A model generated the notes under the pieces. It had not been told where the DNA came from. It did no database searches and saw only the letters and a list, made by a program, of their open reading frames with translations. A program made the translations under genes and the position numbers. From NCBI GenBank assembly GCA_030621515.1, contig JAUXHN010000020.1:1-36246 (forward strand): a stretch of DNA of 36,246 bases. Direction: 5' to 3'. This document shows positions 32,311 to 36,246 of this stretch, piece after piece. Every line of letters starts with the position of its first letter. Within the stretch, counting starts at the first letter, position 1. Source of the stretch: Deltaproteobacteria bacterium (GTDB lineage: Bacteria; Myxococcota_A; Polyangia; JAAYKL01).

Positions 32311-33258
32311 CTAAAACCTCCCCGTTATCAGAAGGCCTGCACCGTTCGGCCCGGCAGCGGCTCCCACCTCGACGTTCTTTTCCCTGGATTTGCGGCCGAC
32401 TATGAGAAGAACAACCCCCGCAGTGATCATCAGGCCCGAAACAACACCCAGAACGGTGGACGCGGTCGCCGTTCTGACAGCCTTGTCGTAGTCATTCCTG
32501 TACTCCGGCGGGCACGAACCGTCAGGACAAACGCCATCCAGATCCTCCGTATGGGACACGGCGGCCACACCGGTAAGCGCTGTTCCCATGATGGCCACCC
32601 CCCCCGCAGCCAGGGCCACTACCCCCAGAACGCGTAAGGTCTTGGACCCACCGTCGGCCTGCGCTTCGGGCACATACAGCGGCACCAGTGTGGCTTCTTT
32701 CACCGGCGCAGTCTCTATCCGAATGGGCAACTCCTGCCCCCCGGCCACCCGAACAAACTCATGAAACAGTTCCTCTCCGGATATCTTGACGACAACTTCG
32801 TGCTCCCCGAGTTTGACCATGACCGGCTCGTCGAAGGGCGCCTCTCCCATCCGCCTGCCGTCGACCATCAGGACGGCTCCATCCTGCGCTCCCTCCACCC
32901 TGAACGAACCCACCAGGGTTTTCAGTCGCGCGATCTCCTTGTCCACCGTTTTCTTCCTGTCGGCGGGGATATCGTCGCCACCCTCCTCCAGGTAACGCAT
33001 GTACGCGTCGAGGGCGCGCACGTAATCCCCGTTCTCATTCTCGACCTGGCCAATATTGAAGAGGATCTTGAACGCCGGCTTGAGTTCGTAAGCCCGCTGA
33101 AAAGCGATGGCGGCTTCCGTGTATTTGTCGGCCCCGTAGAGTTCCTTGCCGCGCTCATATTGGGCGCGCGCCTCTTCGTCGTTTTCATCGGCGACGGCGC
33201 TCCCGACATGCAGGGCGACCGTGGCGAGCACCGCAATGAAAATTAAAAATCGTTTCAA
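32311..33258 (-). CDS. TPR and PEGA-domain membrane protein
   Basis: 315 residues if it starts at TTG 33258, which has AAGGAG exactly 6 bases upstream and opens a clean signal peptide (KRFLIFIAVLATVALHVGSA, cleavage AVA|DE). The other TTG, 33276, would overlap the upstream stop. Two to three TPR-like helices (about 35-95: ARAQYERGKELYGADKYTEA, AFKILFNIGQVENENGDYVR) precede a PEGA-type beta domain (about 115-175: GAVLMVDGRRMGEAPFDE). Two transmembrane helices (about 210-235 and 270-295) flank a Cys loop, and a Gly-rich tail ends GLLITGRF. Such proteins are frequent in Myxococcota with unknown roles; an envelope scaffold is likely. Start 14 bases after the peptidase gene. Confidence 0.83.
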   Translation of the reverse strand: MKRFLIFIAVLATVALHVGSAVADENDEEARAQYERGKELYGADKYTEAAIAFQRAYELKPAFKILFNIGQVENENGDYVRALDAYMRYLEEGGDDIPADRKKTVDKEIARLKTLVGSFRVEGAQDGAVLMVDGRRMGEAPFDEPVMVKLGEHEVVVKISGEELFHEFVRVAGGQELPIRIETAPVKEATLVPLYVPEAQADGGSKTLRVLGVVALAAGGVAIMGTALTGVAAVSHTEDLDGVCPDGSCPPEYRNDYDKAVRTATASTVLGVVSGLMITAGVVLLIVGRKSREKNVEVGAAAGPNGAGLLITGRF

Positions 33259-33272
33259 TTTCTTCTCCTTGA

Positions 33273-35528
33273 TCAATTGGGTCCGGGCGCGCCCAGTTTC
33301 ATTTCAGCGAGAACGACCTTCGCGTCGTGGACCTTCTGGGCCAGGAAGAGCGCGTAACGAATATCCACGACAATAGAGCGTTGCTCCTTTTCCAGGTACT
33401 GCCAATCGCTGAGCTGTGATTCCGGAGTTCCATCGAACAGAAGGCCCACGAGCCTGCCCGACGCATCGAGGACGCCGGAACCCGAGTTGCCTCCGGTGGT
33501 GTCCAGGGTGCAAGTGAAATTGACGGGAACATCATCGATGTTGGTGTCCACAAAGCTACCCTTGTCTTCCCGCGCCGCCTCCTTGAGATTATCGGGAACG
33601 TCGAACGGGGCCTCGCCCTTGTCCTTGTCGAGCACTCCCTGCAGATCGGTGATGTATCGATGCACCTTCCCATCCCGGGATGCGGTGTAATCGTCCACCT
33701 TTCCGTGACTGAGCCGCACCTGGAAATTGGCGTCCGGATATGTGGCCTCCACGGCCTCCACGTACTTCGGTCTCAACACCGTGTCGAAGGTCTCCTCTAC
33801 CGCTCGGTAGGGTCCTTTTTTGATTCGCTCCAGCTCCACCGCCACGTTGCGGGCAAAGTCGAGCAGCGGATCCTTGAACCTCCTGGCCTCCTTGACGTCG
33901 TTGTAAAACAAGCGCCGGCGCTGGAACAGGGCGCGATCCATCTCGGCGCGATCCGGACCATGGGCGATGAGCATTGTCCTGGCGTACATGAGATCGATGG
34001 CGGTGGTGACAGGATCCTTTACCGGATCCGAGCCTGTCAACTCACGGTAGTGTTCGTCGTACGGCTTCCCGGCCTTTCGCGCTTCTTTCTTGAGGACTCG
34101 CTTGGCTTTCACACCCCATCTGAGGAGCTTCTTCACGGCCCTGATCTTTGCTTTCCCCGGGAGTTTCTGAGCCTCCTTTATTATGTGCCCGAGCAATGCC
34201 TTCTCGGCCTCGATGGTCATTTGCTCGTCCAGGAGGTCGGACTTGCCCACGGTCTTGTACATATTCTTGTTCTTGTATGCTTCTTCCTTGCGCTCCCGGT
34301 CGGGCTTGACGCGCTCCTTGGTCCACATTGCAATGTCCAACGAGGTTCCCACGCTCTTGACGATCCATGCCAGCCGACGAAGCATGAAGAACTTGGGGTA
34401 GACGCGGTTGAACCGCTTGTAGATCCCATCGATCTTCTTGACGAGTTTCTTGTCGACGGTTTTGTCCCGTTGCTCTCTTTTTTCCACAATCTTCCATTGC
34501 TCGAAACTGTTCATCACGTCGGCGTAGTACTTGGTGGCGTTTTTGAGGCCCGCGTCGAGACCCTGGTAGCGCCGCTTTGCGAGATCGTCCTTTTCGCTCA
34601 CCTTGTTGAGCACCTCGAGCAGCCCGTCGTAAATCTTCTTGCGGGTGGGCATGTCGACCTGGGAGGCGAAGCGTGCGGACGCGGCGGGAAAATTACGCTT
34701 GGTGCGAGCGGGAAAACCTATCACCAGGACCTGATCGCCCTTCGCCACTCCCCGGGTTGACACCTCCAGGTGAGCCGACGGCCTGAACGGCACGTTGCTA
34801 CCCGAAAACGCGGCGCCCTTGCCATCCACATCCACGTACGCGCGCAGGAACGTGAAATCCGCCGTATGGCGCGGGTATCTCCAGTTGTCCACATCGCCGC
34901 CGAATTTACCCAGAGCCGCTTGCGGCGCGTACACGAGACGAACATCCTTGATCAGTTTGTACACCATCATGTGGTAGCGGAGGCCGCCGTCCAGCGGGGC
35001 GGCGTCGCAGTAGAAACCCTCGTCAGCCTGAAGGCACTCACTCTCCAGATCCTCCATCGCCAGACGGATCGCCTCGAACCTCTTGTGCCCCTTCAGCTTC
35101 ACGCTGACGGATCCGCGCACCTTGTCCGTGATGTCTCGAACATCCTCCACTACCATCAGATCGTAGCCCGGGCAGGGGATCTCCTGGTCCCGCGTGGCGG
35201 CCACGTGTCCCCTCTTCATCACGCCCTTGTGCTCGACCGTCCCGTCCAGGGCCGCCAGACACCGATAGGCAACGTGGTGGTTTGTCACCAGCAGACCGTC
35301 CGAAGATACGAACGAACCGCTGCCTCCGCCGGCCACCTTGGCCACCGCCTTGCGGAGATCCATGAGATCCGCGGGCTCCATCTTCAACCCGTCCTTCTTC
35401 ATCTTCTCGAGCGGCCACGATTCCGTGCTGTCCAGCGGGTACATCCCCTCGTCGGCGATTGCCGCGCAGCACACGGTCATTGTCGTGATGACAAACGCGA
35501 GCGCGACAAGAATCCTGATTGCCCTCAT
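33273..35528 (-). CDS. S46-family dipeptidyl peptidase (DPP7/DPP11 type)
   Basis: 751 residues, slightly longer than usual (about 700-720). A strong ribosome site GGAGG precedes ATG 35528, and residues 1-25 are a signal peptide (cleavage AIA|DE). The chymotrypsin-like catalytic set is visible: H85 in LLVTNHHVAYRC, D224 in RHTADFTFLRAY and S682 in TTGGNSGSGVLDASG. The long helical domain that closes the exopeptidase site lies between about 300 and 560. The residue 18 after the Ser is Gly (FDG, G700); in DPP7 this place is Gly and in DPP11 Arg, so hydrophobic rather than acidic P1 preference is predicted. These enzymes cut dipeptides from peptide N-termini in the periplasm for nutrition. First gene of a three-gene unit. 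Confidence 0.94.
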   Translation of the reverse strand: MRAIRILVALAFVITTMTVCCAAIADEGMYPLDSTESWPLEKMKKDGLKMEPADLMDLRKAVAKVAGGGSGSFVSSDGLLVTNHHVAYRCLAALDGTVEHKGVMKRGHVAATRDQEIPCPGYDLMVVEDVRDITDKVRGSVSVKLKGHKRFEAIRLAMEDLESECLQADEGFYCDAAPLDGGLRYHMMVYKLIKDVRLVYAPQAALGKFGGDVDNWRYPRHTADFTFLRAYVDVDGKGAAFSGSNVPFRPSAHLEVSTRGVAKGDQVLVIGFPARTKRNFPAASARFASQVDMPTRKKIYDGLLEVLNKVSEKDDLAKRRYQGLDAGLKNATKYYADVMNSFEQWKIVEKREQRDKTVDKKLVKKIDGIYKRFNRVYPKFFMLRRLAWIVKSVGTSLDIAMWTKERVKPDRERKEEAYKNKNMYKTVGKSDLLDEQMTIEAEKALLGHIIKEAQKLPGKAKIRAVKKLLRWGVKAKRVLKKEARKAGKPYDEHYRELTGSDPVKDPVTTAIDLMYARTMLIAHGPDRAEMDRALFQRRRLFYNDVKEARRFKDPLLDFARNVAVELERIKKGPYRAVEETFDTVLRPKYVEAVEATYPDANFQVRLSHGKVDDYTASRDGKVHRYITDLQGVLDKDKGEAPFDVPDNLKEAAREDKGSFVDTNIDDVPVNFTCTLDTTGGNSGSGVLDASGRLVGLLFDGTPESQLSDWQYLEKEQRSIVVDIRYALFLAQKVHDAKVVLAEMKLGAPGPN

Positions 35529-35556
35529 ATTTTCCTCCGATTACTGAAGTCGTCGT

Positions 35557-35562
35557 TTTATA
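35557..35562 (-). promoter_or_regulatory. Candidate -10 box of the S46 peptidase operon
   Basis: The minus strand reads TATAAA about 29 bases before the ATG at 35528, in the 66-base gap after the ankyrin gene and just past its likely terminator. No good -35 was found. Confidence 0.3.
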
Positions 35563-35567
35563 GAACG

Positions 35568-35589
35568 AAAAACTGGCACATGAATGTGC
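35568..35589 (-). terminator. Possible weak rho-independent terminator of the ankyrin gene
   Basis: On the minus strand, six bases after the ankyrin TGA, GCACAT and ATGTGC form an inverted repeat with a very short loop (effective stem 5, loop 4). CAG and five T follow. The stem is short and AT-containing, so efficiency is doubtful. Confidence 0.4.
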
Positions 35590-35594
35590 GATGG

Positions 35595-36246
35595 TCAATC
35601 CGCCAACGCGCTCCGCAGGACTTGCGCGGTCTTCGAGTGACCGGCGGTATTGGCGATCTCGGCGGCGTTCTGGCCGAGGCCGTCCCTGACCTTCGGATCG
35701 GCGCCCCTTTCGAGAAGAAGAATTACCACCTCGTGATGTCCCTTTCCGGCGCCGAACATGAGAGGCGTCCAGCCGACCCGGTTGACGCTGTTCGGTGCGG
35801 CCCCTGCATCGAGAAGCAGCTTGACGATCTGAACGTTCCCGTTTCCGGCTGCCAGCATGAGCGCATTGAGCCCGTGGCCCTTGGACGCATTCACATCCAC
35901 CCCGGCCTCCAGCAAGAACCCCACGAATTCCACCCGCCCCTTCCGCGCAGCTACCATCAAGGGCGTCTCCCCCTTCTTATTCGCTGCTTTCGGATCCGCT
36001 CCTTTCGCGATCATCAGCTCGCCGATCTTTTCATCCCCGCCGAAGGCCGCAGCCATCATTATCGTTCCCCCATCATCGTCCGTGGTATCAACGACCGCAC
36101 CACTCGTAACCAACAACTCGACCAGCGCGAGGGTCCCCGAAGTAGCCGCAAACGCCAGCACGGTCTTCCCGTCCGTCCGCACGGTGGAGGCGTCTATTCC
36201 ACGGTCAAGCAAGAGGCGCACAACGCTCACGTGCCCCTCAGCGGCA
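35595..36246 (-). CDS. Ankyrin-repeat protein, 5' end outside the window
   Basis: At least 216 residues; the frame continues past the right edge (AAEGHVSVVRLLLDRG reads straight through the first internal GTG), so the start is missing. At least six ankyrin repeats of about 33 residues are visible, with the G-x-T-x-L-M-x-A-A and VxxLLxxGAD consensus (GETPLMVAARKGRVEFVGFL, ALMLAAGNGNVQIVKLLLDA, TPLMFGAGKGHHEVVILLLE). Ankyrin repeats bind proteins; bacterial ones may be cytoplasmic or periplasmic and no targeting signal can be judged here. It ends SKTAQVLRSALAD. It lies upstream of the S46 peptidase on the same strand with 66 bases between. Confidence 0.9.
   Translation of the reverse strand, partial: AAEGHVSVVRLLLDRGIDASTVRTDGKTVLAFAATSGTLALVELLVTSGAVVDTTDDDGGTIMMAAAFGGDEKIGELMIAKGADPKAANKKGETPLMVAARKGRVEFVGFLLEAGVDVNASKGHGLNALMLAAGNGNVQIVKLLLDAGAAPNSVNRVGWTPLMFGAGKGHHEVVILLLERGADPKVRDGLGQNAAEIANTAGHSKTAQVLRSALAD

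Noticed and set aside
33660-34760. 366-residue plus-strand frame
   Set aside because: Antisense shadow of the S46 peptidase with no recognisable motif.

Overview
The window looks like chromosomal DNA of a Myxococcota-type (deltaproteobacterial) Gram-negative bacterium. Direct clues are an AgmX/PglI-type C-terminal domain, a beta-barrel N-terminus of the type common in this group, a MYXO-CTERM-like tail on a thrombospondin type 3 protein, MopE-like and Cys-rich (DUF4215-type) repeats, a class I lysyl-tRNA synthetase and an unusual density of lipobox signal peptides (about a dozen lipoproteins). No rRNA, tRNA, insertion sequence, phage gene or CRISPR array was seen.

Layout. (1) 1-4515, minus strand: a six-gene energised-envelope operon, ExbB/TolQ-like channel, two ExbD-like proteins, a Lys/Glu-rich secreted protein, an FHA + transmembrane + TonB-like protein, and an outer-membrane beta-barrel cut by the window edge. 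(2) 4682-14669, minus strand: seven consecutive lipoprotein genes, mostly overlapping or a few bases apart. They comprise three paralogous von Willebrand A (vWA) proteins with Ca-binding Asp repeats, a pre-peptidase-domain protein, a seven-repeat propeller and two small lipoproteins. (3) 14785-16119, minus: a thrombospondin type 3 protein with a MYXO-CTERM-like anchor. (4) 16378-22424, plus: four tightly packed genes, two alkaline-phosphatase-superfamily enzymes, a membrane-anchored coiled-coil protein and a membrane protein with a spermidine-synthase-like domain. (5) 22425-28444: two divergent surface lipoproteins with Asp-Thr tethers, one a seven-repeat propeller and the other a 1581-residue mosaic with five exact-period 216-bp repeats. 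(6) 28453-31887: class I LysRS and an LptE-like lipoprotein (minus), then a DUF1648 membrane protein and a cyclophilin lipoprotein (plus). (7) 31898-36246, minus: Cys-rich lipoprotein, TPR/PEGA protein, S46 dipeptidyl peptidase and a partial ankyrin-repeat protein.

The most interesting candidate system is regions 1+2: a proton-driven ExbB-ExbD-ExbD motor, an FHA/TonB-like transducer and a beta-barrel, next to an operon of surface-type vWA lipoproteins. The parts list resembles the Myxococcus Agl-Glt gliding motor with its vWA adhesin CglB, but gene content and order differ, so a shared function is inference. The second candidate is the four-gene envelope-modification operon in region 4.

Several starts were moved from the longest open frame using ribosome binding sites, overlaps and signal peptides: GTG at 8991, ATG at 16119, ATG at 17780, ATG at 23513, ATG at 23699, ATG at 30662 and TTG at 33258. 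There is no gene-free stretch above 300 bases.
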